From Corallococcus sp. EGB (lineage in GTDB: Bacteria; Myxococcota; Myxococcia; Myxococcales; Myxococcaceae): a stretch of DNA of 64,000 bases. Below the pieces are notes generated by a model. That model was not told where the DNA came from. It worked only from the letters and a program-made list of their open reading frames with translations, and ran no database searches. Positions 1 to 8,665 of this stretch are shown one piece after another; position 1 is the stretch's first letter; each line of letters begins with the position of its first letter. Location of the stretch: assembly GCF_019968905.1 (NCBI RefSeq), contig NZ_CP079946.1, positions 744,001 through 808,000 on the forward strand. Direction: 5' to 3'. The translations under genes were made by a program, and so were the position numbers.

Positions 1-1
1 G

Positions 2-64
2 GTGGTGGACGTGCGCTACGCGTCCCCCACGGTGGAGCCGCGCGAGGCCCCGGCGGCTCAGTAG
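2..64 (+). CDS. C-terminal end of an unidentified protein (cut by window edge)
   Basis: Only the last 20 codons are inside the window, in the frame that begins at base 2 and stops at TAG 62-64. The visible tail is rich in Pro, Ala and Glu and ends in PAAQ, which gives no family information. Its 3' end overlaps the 3' end of the convergent flavin reductase gene by seven bases. That it is a real gene end is inferred from the open frame and the stop-to-stop arrangement; the product cannot be named. Confidence 0.4.
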   Translation: MVDVRYASPTVEPREAPAAQ

Positions 65-750
65 TTGAGGAACACGGCGCTGCGCGGAACGCCGCGCTGG
101 GCCAGCTGGACCATCACGTCCTGCACCATGTCCGAGGGGCCGCACACGAAGGCGATGGCGTGCTCCAGCCGCTCCTCGCCCAGGTGGGCCTGCACGTAGC
201 CGGTGAGCCCCTGCCAGCCGCTGGCGCCGGGGCGGCTCACGGTGCACAGCACCCTCACGCCGTCCGCCTGCCACTGCTTCAGCTCGTGCTGGTACGCGAA
301 GCCCCCCGCCGTGCGCGCGCCGAAGTACAGCGTCACCTGGCCATACGCGCCGCGGTCCTGGCGCACGGCGGCGATGACGGGACGGATGGCGGAGATGCCG
401 GAGCCGCTGGCGAACAGCAGCAGGTCGCGGCCGCGCGCCCTCTCCATGGGGAAGCCGGGCCCCTCCGGCCGCGTCACCTCCACGCGCGCGCCCACGGGCA
501 GTTGCAGGAGCGCGGAGGGCAGCCCGCCCTCGGCCTTGAGGAGGAACTCCCACCGCGTGCCGGCGGGGGCGGGCGGCGAGGCGATGGCGAACATGCCCGG
601 CTGCCCACCGGGAAGGCGCAGCTGGACGTACTGGCCCGGGTGGACGTGCGCGCCCACGAGCGGCGTCCCGCCAATGTCGAGCACCCAGTCGGTGAGGCCA
701 TCCGCCGCGGGGGTGCTGGCGGTGACGGTGGCGGTGTGCCAGTCGCTCAT
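58..750 (-). CDS. FAD/NAD(P)-binding oxidoreductase (ferredoxin reductase-like)
   Basis: A 230-residue cytoplasmic protein with the two-domain ferredoxin-NADP reductase fold. An FAD-binding barrel covers about residues 1-100, with GQYVQLRL near 39-46 and FAIASPP near 54-60 replacing the usual RxYS flavin motif. A nucleotide-binding domain follows, with GSGISAIRP at 116-124 and a CGP motif near residue 205. There is no 2Fe-2S domain, so the electron partner must be a separate protein. FNR-fold proteins of this size move electrons between NAD(P)H and a small acceptor; the substrate here cannot be told. The gene is monocistronic and diverges from the GT51-like gene at 806. The ATG at 750 opens directly into the barrel. 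Confidence 0.75.
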   Translation of the reverse strand: MSDWHTATVTASTPAADGLTDWVLDIGGTPLVGAHVHPGQYVQLRLPGGQPGMFAIASPPAPAGTRWEFLLKAEGGLPSALLQLPVGARVEVTRPEGPGFPMERARGRDLLLFASGSGISAIRPVIAAVRQDRGAYGQVTLYFGARTAGGFAYQHELKQWQADGVRVLCTVSRPGASGWQGLTGYVQAHLGEERLEHAIAFVCGPSDMVQDVMVQLAQRGVPRSAVFLNY

Positions 751-805
751 GGGGACTTTCTAACCCGTCCTCCTGGCGCGTGCCTCCCCTGCTAGAGTCA
801 GGCCC

Positions 806-1591
806 GTGAAGACCGTGTTCTGGCTGTTCATGTTCCTCGTCGGCCTGGCCGGCGTGGTGATTCCGCTCACGTACCTGTACACGGCCAGCAAGCTGCCGCG
901 GCTGGAGAGCGAGTTCGACGTCGAGAGCCAGCTGCGCCACCGCATCGAGGGCGACCGGATGAGCATCCTGGCCGGCCGGATGGACCAGGGCGGCCGGGAG
1001 CGCACGCCGGTGACGTTCACGCGGCCGGACTTCTCGCGGATGCCCAAGGACCTGGTGGCGCTCTACATCCGCCAGATGGACTGCCCCACGTACTTCCAGA
1101 CGCCGCGCGAGGACGGGCGCGCGTGGGCGTGGCGCCTGTTCGCCGGCGTGACGCTGGGCAAGGCGCCCCCGGGCGACGGCGCCTGCGAGCGCCGGCTGGC
1201 GGTTCGCATCGCGCGCGAGATGGGCATCGAAGGCGACCTGCAGCTGGCCGTGGCGGCGCACCGGCTGCACGCGTTCTTCCAGAAGGACCAGCTCGTCGCC
1301 TACGACCTGGCCACCATCCGCTTCGAGCGCGGCGTCATCGGCGTGGAGGACGCGGCCCGCAAGCTCTTCGGCCGGGAGCTGGGCGACCTCCAGCTGTCGG
1401 AGCTGGCGGAGCTGCAGCTCGCGCTGCCGCCATACGGGTATTACGGCGACATCAAGGCGTGCAAGAACGCGAGCCTCATCCGGCAGAACCGCGACATGCT
1501 GTTGCAGGACCTGGCGGGCTACACGCTGGTGAGCGAGGAGCGCGCGCGCAACGCCATCGCGCAGCCGGTGGCGTGCCTGTCGGTGAAGTAG
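806..1591 (+). CDS. Membrane-anchored GT51 (peptidoglycan transglycosylase)-like protein, catalytic acids missing
   Basis: A 261-residue protein starting at GTG. One N-terminal membrane anchor (about residues 4-24) is followed by a periplasmic domain. Residues 160-250 match the second half of the GT51 glycosyltransferase domain of penicillin-binding proteins: FERGVIGVEDAARKLFG is the counterpart of the family's G-x-YG-x-x-AA-x-x-YFG block, followed by an L-x-x-L-A-E-L-A-LP stretch. The N-terminal half is weakly conserved. Where GT51 enzymes have the catalytic Glu-Asp-x-x-Phe motif, this protein reads QMDCPTYF (90-97), and the second conserved Glu is also absent near 163-168. GT51 enzymes polymerise lipid II; this copy is probably non-catalytic, with a binding or regulatory role. 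No transpeptidase domain follows. It converges with the next gene, seven bases apart. Confidence 0.6.
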   Translation: MKTVFWLFMFLVGLAGVVIPLTYLYTASKLPRLESEFDVESQLRHRIEGDRMSILAGRMDQGGRERTPVTFTRPDFSRMPKDLVALYIRQMDCPTYFQTPREDGRAWAWRLFAGVTLGKAPPGDGACERRLAVRIAREMGIEGDLQLAVAAHRLHAFFQKDQLVAYDLATIRFERGVIGVEDAARKLFGRELGDLQLSELAELQLALPPYGYYGDIKACKNASLIRQNRDMLLQDLAGYTLVSEERARNAIAQPVACLSVK

Positions 1592-1598
1592 CGGGCGC

Positions 1599-2081
1599 TC
1601 AGCGCCGCACCTCCGCGGGCACCTGCGGAAGCCAGCCCACCTCGAGCGCGCCCCACAGGCCCAGCAGGATGGCCTCCGCGGCGTCGTGCCGCAGCGAGGT
1701 GGGGCGCGGCGCGTGGGACCACCCGATGACCCGCCGCGCGAGCGTGTCCGCGGCGTCCTTCGCTTGAGCGCCACTGCGCTGCTCGCGCGCGTAGAGCAGC
1801 CGGTGGCGCCAGTCCTCCGCGGCCACGCGCAGCACGGGCAGGGCGCGGCGCAGGGCCTCGCGCTCCCAGACGTCCGCGACGGGGCCTCCGCCCTCCAGCA
1901 CGAGCCACGCGAGCGGGGACGCGTCCTGGAGCACGGAGGGCACCGCGCGCTTGAGCCGCGCGTGCGTGCCGAAGTTCTGCGAGCGGTACCACTGCAGCCG
2001 CCCGTCCGCGCCGAAGCGCGCGAGCCCGCTGCGCAGCCCCAGGTCCACCGCGAGCAACGCAGGGCCTGGGGGCGCGGTCAT
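1599..2081 (-). CDS. RuvC/RNase H-fold nuclease-like protein
   Basis: A 160-residue protein whose start, LLAVDLGLRSG (residues 9-19), resembles the first strand of the RuvC/RNase H fold, with Asp in the position of the first metal ligand. A VLEGG element about 50 residues later and a C-terminal RHDAAEAILLG helix supply acidic residues in the order and spacing of a RuvC-type site (D...E...D). RuvC-fold proteins are usually two-metal nucleases acting on structured DNA. It is not RuvC itself, because the length and flanking motifs differ, so the substrate is unknown. It lies eight bases downstream of the kinase gene on the same strand and is probably co-transcribed with it. Confidence 0.5.
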   Translation of the reverse strand: MTAPPGPALLAVDLGLRSGLARFGADGRLQWYRSQNFGTHARLKRAVPSVLQDASPLAWLVLEGGGPVADVWEREALRRALPVLRVAAEDWRHRLLYAREQRSGAQAKDAADTLARRVIGWSHAPRPTSLRHDAAEAILLGLWGALEVGWLPQVPAEVRR

Positions 2082-2089
2082 GGTGGAGG

Positions 2090-3802
2090 CTACTTGAGGT
2101 AGGTGCGCTTCCAGCCGCGAAGCTCCTCGAGGATCTCCGCGCGGCCCGCCGCGTCGTCCGCGTTCTCCAGGCGCTTGATCTGCTTGTCCAGGTAGTTGAG
2201 GGCGGCCTGCTGGGTGAGCCCCTTGTAGCCCTGGCTGTCGGCGTACAGGGGGCTGGTCTTGACCTGCTTCACGGTCGCGAGGATCTGCTCCCGCACGGCG
2301 GACTCGCTCGAGGACTCCGCGCGCCTGGGCGTGGGCGCCGGGCCTTCGCGGACGGGCTTCATGGCCACGGCCTTCGCGACGATCGGCGGCTCTTCCTTCG
2401 CTGGGGGAGGCGGCTCGGCGGCGGGAGCGGGTGGCTCCTGCACGGGCGCGGCGACTGCCTCGGGCGGAGGCGGCGTGGGCTCGGCCTTCGGGGCGGGAGG
2501 CGGCGTCGGCGCCGTGGCGATGACGGGCGGCGGCGTCTCGCCACCGCCGCGCGTGGCGATGACCACGCCCACGGCGGCGAACAGCACGGCCGCGCCCACG
2601 GCGATGGGCGCGAGGCGGCGCAGGGATGACGTCTCCTCCTGCGGCACCACCAGGTCCTCTGGCGGAACCGGCGGCGGCACCTGGGTGGTGGGGCGGCGCG
2701 AGTCCGCGTCGCTGACGACGGCGGCGGGCTTGGGCGGCGCGGGCTCCACGGGCGCGGGCGCGGTGGGGTTGGTGCGCGTGGCGCGCAGGGTGCGGCGCAG
2801 CTTGGACAGGTGCTGACGCAGGGCATCCGCGGAGTTGGGGCGCGTCTCCGGGTCCTTGGTGAGCATCTGCAGGATGAAGGCGTCCACGGCGGGCGGCAGG
2901 TCGGGGACGAACTCCGACGGCCGGGGCGGGCGCGCCTCCACGTGCTTCATGAGCAGGTCCACCGGGGAGCTGCCGATGAAGGGCAGCCGGCCGGTGATGA
3001 TTTCGAAGGTGACGACGCCCATGGCGTACAGGTCCGTCATGGGGCCCACGGCCTGGCCGCGGGCCTGCTCGGGCGCCATGTACTCCGGCGTCCCGACGAC
3101 CATGTCCGTGCGCGTCTGCGCGGTGCGCACGGTGGGCCCTTCGCCGCGCTTGGCGAGCCCGAAGTCCAGGAGCTTCACGTAGCGCGAGCCGTCCGGCTGG
3201 CGCACGAGGAAGATGTTGCTGGGCTTCAGGTCGCGGTGCACCACGCCCGCGCCGTGCGCGGCGCCCAGGGCGGCGAGCACCTCATCCAGCAGGGACAGGG
3301 CCTCCGGGACGGGGAGGCGGCCCTTCTCCGCGAGGACGGCGTCCAGCGGCTGGCCATCCAGGTACTCCATGACGATGTACTGGCGGCCGTCGGGGAGCTG
3401 GCCGAAGCCGAAGATGTCGATGATGCCGCGGTGGCGGATGGCGTTGACGGCGCGGGCCTCCGCGAGGAGCCGGGCCACCTGCTCGGACGAGTGCGCCAGC
3501 TCCGGGCGCAGCACCTTCACGGCGACGCGCTTGCCGATGAGGGGTTGGATGCCGTCGTAGACGAGCCCCATGCCGCCCACGCCGATGCGGGAGCGCAGCT
3601 CGTACTCGCCCAGCTTCAGGCCGATGAGGGGGTCGGTGAGGGCCGTGGCTTCGCTGCCGGAGTGCTCCACGATGACCTTCGGTTCCGGTGGAGTCGGATG
3701 GAACGACGACAGCACGACGGTGCCGTCGCGAGGGCACACCGCCGTCTCGGACGGAACGGTGAGGCCGCAGGTTTCGCAGATCAGCTCGGAAGACGTCTCC
3801 AC
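2090..3802 (-). CDS. Transmembrane serine/threonine protein kinase (Pkn2 family)
   Basis: A 570-residue eukaryotic-like kinase. The N-terminus carries a short zinc-ribbon-like knuckle (CETC at 9-12, CPRD at 23-26). The kinase domain (about 67-335) has all key elements: glycine loop GVGGMG 74-79, Lys96, Glu115, HRDLKPSN 189-196, DFG 213-215 and a GTPEYMAPEQ activation segment near 237-246, so it should be active. A Pro-rich linker, one membrane segment (about 397-417) and a Pro/Ala-rich stretch with a short charged helical C-terminus follow. The kinase domain faces the cytoplasm and the tail is outside the inner membrane. The start at 3802 is GTG with no clear Shine-Dalgarno. It is probably co-transcribed with the RuvC-like gene. 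Confidence 0.9.
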   Translation of the reverse strand: METSSELICETCGLTVPSETAVCPRDGTVVLSSFHPTPPEPKVIVEHSGSEATALTDPLIGLKLGEYELRSRIGVGGMGLVYDGIQPLIGKRVAVKVLRPELAHSSEQVARLLAEARAVNAIRHRGIIDIFGFGQLPDGRQYIVMEYLDGQPLDAVLAEKGRLPVPEALSLLDEVLAALGAAHGAGVVHRDLKPSNIFLVRQPDGSRYVKLLDFGLAKRGEGPTVRTAQTRTDMVVGTPEYMAPEQARGQAVGPMTDLYAMGVVTFEIITGRLPFIGSSPVDLLMKHVEARPPRPSEFVPDLPPAVDAFILQMLTKDPETRPNSADALRQHLSKLRRTLRATRTNPTAPAPVEPAPPKPAAVVSDADSRRPTTQVPPPVPPEDLVVPQEETSSLRRLAPIAVGAAVLFAAVGVVIATRGGGETPPPVIATAPTPPPAPKAEPTPPPPEAVAAPVQEPPAPAAEPPPPAKEEPPIVAKAVAMKPVREGPAPTPRRAESSSESAVREQILATVKQVKTSPLYADSQGYKGLTQQAALNYLDKQIKRLENADDAAGRAEILEELRGWKRTYLK

Positions 3803-3936
3803 CGGGAGGGAGCGTAACAGGTGAAAACCCGGGAAGCGAAGTCACCGCCCCGGGGATGCCGGGCAAGCGGACAGGCACCTGCCCCCAGGTCTTGTTTTCT
3901 CACCCGCTCTTGTCGGACAGCGGGCGATGCGGTGGG

Positions 3937-5688
3937 TCAGGGAGTCCCGGCGTCGACGACGATGCAGTCGACAAAGTCCTGGGTGAGTCCGGTGGGGCCT
4001 GCGTTTCCGCCGACACTCACACCACCTGCTCCGCCCTGTCCCGTCACGACCTGGCTGTTGATGAGCGCGACACCCGCGTCTCCCAGGCACCAGACGCCGA
4101 CGGACGGGCCGCCCGCACCGCCACCTCCGGCGCCGCCCGGGCCACCCGCTCCACCCTTCGCGCCGTTCCCGCCAGTGCCGCCATACACCGTGTAGACCGG
4201 GCCTGCGTCGTTCACGCGGAAGTTGGTCGTCGCTCCCTGTCCACCCGACCCTCCCGGACCGCCGCCGCCTCCAGGGCCGCCGGCCATGCCTTCCCCGCCC
4301 ATGCCTCCCTGGCCCGGGTGGACCTGGGACATGCCGGAGAGTGTGACGCGAGAGTCGATGACGATGAGCGCGATGGACGCGCCTCCGTTGAGGCCGCCAG
4401 TGCCGGGCTGTCCACCACATCCGCCTGCGCCACCACCGCCTCCAGAGCCAGCGCCTGCCGTCGATTCATCCGGAACGGCCGGCAGGGAACTGGCGGAGCA
4501 AGCCCCTCCGCCACCGCCGCCACCACCACCACCACCCGCGGGACCCACCTCGCCCCCCTGTCCATGCTCGGTTTCACGAGGCGTCCAGGCTCCGGTCGCT
4601 CGATCCATCTGCCCCAACGACGCCAATCCAGGCCGGCCAGCGGCGCCCGCGTCGTTCGCATCCTGGCCTACCCCACCGTCGTGGCCATTCGATACGAAGC
4701 AGGAGCAGGGCTGTCCGGGGACGGGGCAGATGAAGGTTCCCTCCCCACCGCCCTGGCCTCCGGAACCACCTCGGTCCGAAGGCGCCCCCTTGAACCCTGG
4801 TTGTCCATCCCCACGGATGAGTCCGGAGCCACTCGCACCGCCCGTTCGAGCACCGCCCGCCGCGCAAACGTTCGCACCACCGCTCCGGCTGTTCCCGCCG
4901 GAGCCACTCTTGCCCTCCTGGCCCGTGGCGCCAGTGCCCCCGCTCGCCCCCTCTCCCCCCGTGACGCCCGAAGCACCGGTGCCACCGGTGCCAGACTCGA
5001 GGCGCGTGGCGTTCAGCGTGGTGTCCACGCTGTTCACGATCTTGAGCGCCACCGAGGCGCCGCCATCGTTTCCGATGGTCGCGGATGCGATGTGCAGTGA
5101 GTCCAGCACTACGCTCGCACCCGTTACGTCGCGCACCGTGAATGCGAGTGCTCCGCCGTCGAAGAACGTGGTTCCGCCTCCGTCGAGGAACCGGCCCCAG
5201 TAAGGGCTCGTGCCCCCTTGCCACTTGTAGCCGCCGTGGATTGAAACCGGGATGTCCACCACGGGCGCGGGCTCATTGTACGTCCCCGTGCCCAGGTACA
5301 CGATGGTGCGTCCCGAGCCTCCGTCGCGGATCTCCCGGAGGGCGCGCGCCAGCGTCTGGAACGGCTTCACGCGGGAGCCGTCGTTCTTGTCGTCCAGCCC
5401 CCTCTCTGGATCCACGAAGTAGCCGGCGTCCGCGACGCCATCCACGCCGTCGCAGTCCGTGTCCTTTGCCTCGTCATCGGGGAGGTCGGGGCCTGAGTTG
5501 GGAACGGGTTCGCAGTCATAACCCCCGTCTCCTCCGCCTCCGTCCTGGCTGTCACCGCCGTCCTTCACATCGCAGCGGCCCGCGTCCCGGCACTCCTCGT
5601 AGGCCGCGTCGAAGTCCTGGCAGCCACCCATGCCGAGCACCGCACCGAACACCGCGCTCAGCGCGCCGACCTTCCAGAGGTTCCGCAT
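3937..5688 (-). CDS. Gly-rich surface lipoprotein with DUF1565/beta-helix-like N-terminal domain
   Basis: A 583-residue secreted lipoprotein. The frame is open further upstream, but the ATG at 5688 begins a clear lipoprotein signal ending in GMGGC (Cys23), so I take that start. After an Asp/Gly-rich spacer, a segment beginning YFVDPERGLDDKNDG resembles DUF1565-type domains that open right-handed beta-helices. From about residue 215 onward the protein is dominated by Gly-rich GxxG runs with patches of collagen-like Gly-x-y spacing, plus isolated Cys. This composition is known from myxobacterial outer-surface proteins; the function is unknown, possibly an extracellular scaffold. It lies 14 bases downstream of the 5703-6671 gene, which suggests an operon. 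Confidence 0.7.
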   Translation of the reverse strand: MRNLWKVGALSAVFGAVLGMGGCQDFDAAYEECRDAGRCDVKDGGDSQDGGGGDGGYDCEPVPNSGPDLPDDEAKDTDCDGVDGVADAGYFVDPERGLDDKNDGSRVKPFQTLARALREIRDGGSGRTIVYLGTGTYNEPAPVVDIPVSIHGGYKWQGGTSPYWGRFLDGGGTTFFDGGALAFTVRDVTGASVVLDSLHIASATIGNDGGASVALKIVNSVDTTLNATRLESGTGGTGASGVTGGEGASGGTGATGQEGKSGSGGNSRSGGANVCAAGGARTGGASGSGLIRGDGQPGFKGAPSDRGGSGGQGGGEGTFICPVPGQPCSCFVSNGHDGGVGQDANDAGAAGRPGLASLGQMDRATGAWTPRETEHGQGGEVGPAGGGGGGGGGGGACSASSLPAVPDESTAGAGSGGGGGAGGCGGQPGTGGLNGGASIALIVIDSRVTLSGMSQVHPGQGGMGGEGMAGGPGGGGGPGGSGGQGATTNFRVNDAGPVYTVYGGTGGNGAKGGAGGPGGAGGGGAGGPSVGVWCLGDAGVALINSQVVTGQGGAGGVSVGGNAGPTGLTQDFVDCIVVDAGTP

Positions 5689-5702
5689 GGTTCTCTCCGA
5701 GC

Positions 5703-6671
5703 TCACTGCCACGTCCCGGCGAGGCTCAACCCACCGCCCTGCGGCGTGAGCGTCACGGACGGCTGAACGTTCGTCTGCTTCACCGGCAGGAAGTACATCA
5801 GCGCGCCCGCCGCGATCGCCGCCGCGCCCACGCCGATGCCCACCACGCCAAGCGTCTGCGAGCGCTTGCCGGAGTCCCTCACGTCCTGCCCGTTGGGGAG
5901 CGGCTCCGTGCCCTCGGTCAGCTTGTTGTACTTGCTGTGCGACTGCACGTAGAACACCGCACCCACGCCCGCGAGCACCACGCCGCCCGCCGCCGGCACC
6001 CAGGCCCACTTGCGCCGTCCCGGCGTCTCCACCTTCGGCGTGTCCGTGAGGTCCATCTGGCTGGGCGGCTGCACGCCCGGCGTCAGGTCCGGCCCCGGCA
6101 CCGGCTGCTTCTCTCCCGGCGTCACGTTGGGCGTCTGCTGCGCCACGGGCGGCGTCACCGGCGGCGGCGCCACCGGCTCCGGACGCAGCACCCGCAGCGT
6201 GCGCGGCACCACCACGTCCAGCGACTTGCTGAGCGCGTCCAGCACCTGGTCCTCGCTCACGCCGGGGACGGACTCCTCGACGAGCGGAGCGCCGTCCTGC
6301 GCCGTGTACACGCGCACGCCCGCCTTGTACGCGTTCAGGTACGGACCAATCTCCGTCACCATCACCACGTCCGTCTTCGCCGCCACACCCAGCGACGCGA
6401 TGCAGGACGGCTGCGTGCGGTTGCAGCGCATCATCGCCGTGCGCTTCTTCTTCGGCAGCGTGCGCGTGACATCCTCGACGCGGATCACCTCCAGGCCCCG
6501 GGCCTTGAGCTGCTCGGCCACGTGTTCCTGGGCGGTTCCGACGAGATAGCGCGGCGTGCCCCGCGTCACGTCCGTGGGAGCCAGCAGCACGGTGACGGGT
6601 TTCGCGGAGGAGGGAGGCGCGGGCGCCTGGGCGACCACCAGAGTGAGCGCGGCGATGAAGGGGATCAACAC
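5703..6671 (-). CDS. Secreted or periplasmic protein with C-terminal membrane segments, unknown function
   Basis: A 322-residue protein starting at GTG (6671), preceded by a purine-rich GGGAG. A short signal peptide (LIPFIAALTLVVAQA) leads into a compact alpha/beta domain (about 25-165) with two Cys (MRCNRTQPSCI near 81-91) and a periodic pattern reminiscent of TolB-N or CsgG-like folds, which I cannot confirm. A Pro-rich linker (about 170-215) is followed by two hydrophobic segments near 226-245 and 272-295. I do not recognise the family by name; proteins with a two-Cys N-domain plus paired C-terminal membrane spans are frequent in myxobacterial genomes. It is the first gene of the unit with the Gly-rich lipoprotein, so a role in its display or export is possible but is inference only. 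Confidence 0.6.
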   Translation of the reverse strand: MLIPFIAALTLVVAQAPAPPSSAKPVTVLLAPTDVTRGTPRYLVGTAQEHVAEQLKARGLEVIRVEDVTRTLPKKKRTAMMRCNRTQPSCIASLGVAAKTDVVMVTEIGPYLNAYKAGVRVYTAQDGAPLVEESVPGVSEDQVLDALSKSLDVVVPRTLRVLRPEPVAPPPVTPPVAQQTPNVTPGEKQPVPGPDLTPGVQPPSQMDLTDTPKVETPGRRKWAWVPAAGGVVLAGVGAVFYVQSHSKYNKLTEGTEPLPNGQDVRDSGKRSQTLGVVGIGVGAAAIAAGALMYFLPVKQTNVQPSVTLTPQGGGLSLAGTWQ

Positions 6672-6800
6672 GGGAGCACTTTCTCCCTGACCCGCCCTCC
6701 TCGCAAGGTCAGGATTCGCTGACCCGCGTGGTGGGACAGGGCCCCACCCACCCAGGGATGAGCCCGATGTCCTACGCCGAGCGCACCGCGTCGCCGGCCG

Positions 6801-8522
6801 CTACCGGCGCGGACGCTCCGGCGGCGGGCGGATCTGCGTCTTCTCCGACGTGTTCAGCTCCGTCCTCGGCCGGTCGTCGTCCTCGTCCTCATCGTCCGAG
6901 GGCGGTGGAGGCGGACGGCGCGTGGGCACCGCACCCGCGCGCAGCGTGTTGGCCGCGGGCGCGCCCGGACGCGCGGGAGCAGGCGGCGGACGGCGCGGAG
7001 GCGGGGTGTTGCGCGCGGGCGGGGCCTCCGCGAGCAGGTCCTCGGACACCTGAACCAGCGGTTCGGAGGCCGGTGATGCCCGGGTGTCCTCCTGCTCCGC
7101 GAACGGGTTGCGCGTGGGGGGCGGCGTCTTGTCGTCGTCCTCGGAAGGCGGCGGCCGGGGGGGCGTCGCGGGGCGCAGCGCCGGAGCGGCCTTCGCGGGC
7201 GGCGGGGCCGGAGGCGGCGCGGCGGCGGGCTTGGGCGCGGGCGCCGCGGGCTTGGGGCCGGAGACCGGGCCGTCCGGGGCCGCGTTGCGGAGCACCTGCT
7301 CGAAGCGGGCCCAGTCCTCCTTGAAGTGCGCCGGATCCGGCAGCCCCTGCTCGCGGTGCTTCAGCGAGGGAGCCCAGCGCAGGGTGTACGCCTCGCCCAC
7401 GTGGAAGCTGGGCGGGGGCGGCACGCCGTAGGTGGCCGGGTCGAAGAAGGCGTCGTCCAGGTCGTCGAAGCCGTACGCGCGCGCCTTCTGGATGAAGTTG
7501 GGGATGATGCCCGTGGGCGCGTGGTAGCCCAGGATGTTGCCGTGCTCGTCCTTGGCGACGGGCGTGAAGACGAAGATGTCCTGCGTGCGGTACTCGCCCT
7601 TCTCCGTGAGGGGCAGCACCTCCGACAGGGCAATGGTCTTGCGGCTGCCGTCGTGGAGGCGCTCGCAGCAGATGACGAAGTTGATGGCGCTGGCCACCTG
7701 GGCGCGCACGGCGACCATGGGCAGCTCCACGGACGACATGAGGCACAGGGACTCGATGCGGCGCAGCGTGTCCGTGGGCGTGTTCGCGTGCGTGGTGGCC
7801 AGCGAGCCGCCGTGGCCGGTGTTCATGGCCTGCATGAGGTGGAAGGCCTCGCCGCCGCGCACCTCGCCCACCACGATGCGGTCCGGACGCAGACGCAGCG
7901 CGGAGTGCAGCAGGTCTCCCATGTTGATCTCACCCTTGCCGAACTTGTCGGCGGGGCGGGATTCGAAGGCCACGATGTGGGACTGGTTGAGCTGGAGCTC
8001 GGCGGAGTCCTCGATGGTGAGGATGCGCTCCTCGTCCGGGATGAGGGACGAGACGATGTTGAGCAGCGTCGTCTTGCCGGAGCCCGTGCCGCCGGCCACC
8101 AGCATGTTGAGCTTGGTGGCGATGCCGGCCTCGATGAGGCGCGCCATGGGCTTGGTCAGCGACTTGAACTTCAACAGCGAGTCGATGGTCAGCTTGTCCT
8201 TGAAGAACTTGCGGATGGAGATGGTGGTGCCGTTGCGCGCGATGGGCGGAATCACCACGTGGATGCGGCTGCCGTCGGGCAGGCGCGCGTCCAGGCGGGG
8301 GCGCTCTTCCGAAAGGGGGCGGCCCACGAACTGGGCCATGTTGCGCGCGGCGCCGAGCAGGCCTTCATCGGAGAAGGTGGCATCCGTCTTGATCAGCCGG
8401 CCCTTGCGTTCGATCCACACGTCAGTGGGGCCGTTGATCATGATTTCCGACACCGACTCGTCATCCAGGTAGGCGAGGACGGGCTTGAGGAAGGCGCGGA
8501 GTGACTCGGTGTACATCGTCAT
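6801..8522 (-). CDS. cpaF: CpaF/TadA-type secretion ATPase with Pro-rich C-terminal tail
   Basis: A 573-residue ATPase of the type II/IV secretion superfamily. I start it at the ATG at 8522 (MTMYTES; a second ATG follows at 8516) because upstream TTG codons give only Pro/Gly. The conserved core (about 1-390) has the N-terminal CpaF domain, Walker A GGTGSGKTT (144-152), the Walker B region RPDRIVVGEVRG (212-223) and the His box GHGGSLATTHAN (236-247). A low-complexity Pro/Ala/Asp tail of roughly 180 residues follows, longer than usual for CpaF. Such ATPases power Tad pilus assembly. No other tad genes are adjacent, so it may serve a system encoded elsewhere. It diverges from the lipoprotein gene at 8666. 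Confidence 0.88.
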   Translation of the reverse strand: MTMYTESLRAFLKPVLAYLDDESVSEIMINGPTDVWIERKGRLIKTDATFSDEGLLGAARNMAQFVGRPLSEERPRLDARLPDGSRIHVVIPPIARNGTTISIRKFFKDKLTIDSLLKFKSLTKPMARLIEAGIATKLNMLVAGGTGSGKTTLLNIVSSLIPDEERILTIEDSAELQLNQSHIVAFESRPADKFGKGEINMGDLLHSALRLRPDRIVVGEVRGGEAFHLMQAMNTGHGGSLATTHANTPTDTLRRIESLCLMSSVELPMVAVRAQVASAINFVICCERLHDGSRKTIALSEVLPLTEKGEYRTQDIFVFTPVAKDEHGNILGYHAPTGIIPNFIQKARAYGFDDLDDAFFDPATYGVPPPPSFHVGEAYTLRWAPSLKHREQGLPDPAHFKEDWARFEQVLRNAAPDGPVSGPKPAAPAPKPAAAPPPAPPPAKAAPALRPATPPRPPPSEDDDKTPPPTRNPFAEQEDTRASPASEPLVQVSEDLLAEAPPARNTPPPRRPPPAPARPGAPAANTLRAGAVPTRRPPPPPSDDEDEDDDRPRTELNTSEKTQIRPPPERPRR

Positions 8523-8665
8523 GGCGGGCGTGAGGCTAGCGCGCCCGGGCCCGGGCCCCAAGCTCCCGCCCTGATTGCCTGCTCGCTTTCAGGTGCGGCG
8601 GTCCGGCACGATGCCGTCCGGGGGCGGTTACCCGCCCTCCGCTTCCGAGGAAGGAACTCCAGCCC

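Noticed and set aside
3870-3900. Terminator after the Gly-rich lipoprotein gene
   Set aside because: Five-bp stem ACCTG/CAGGT without a T-run on the needed strand.
3937-5688. PE_PGRS-type mycobacterial protein
   Set aside because: Gly-rich composition alone; the lipobox and DUF1565-like start are unlike PE domains.
6728-7324. Plus-strand frame antisense to cpaF
   Set aside because: Ala/Arg/Pro-rich shadow of the Pro-rich tail; no ribosome site.
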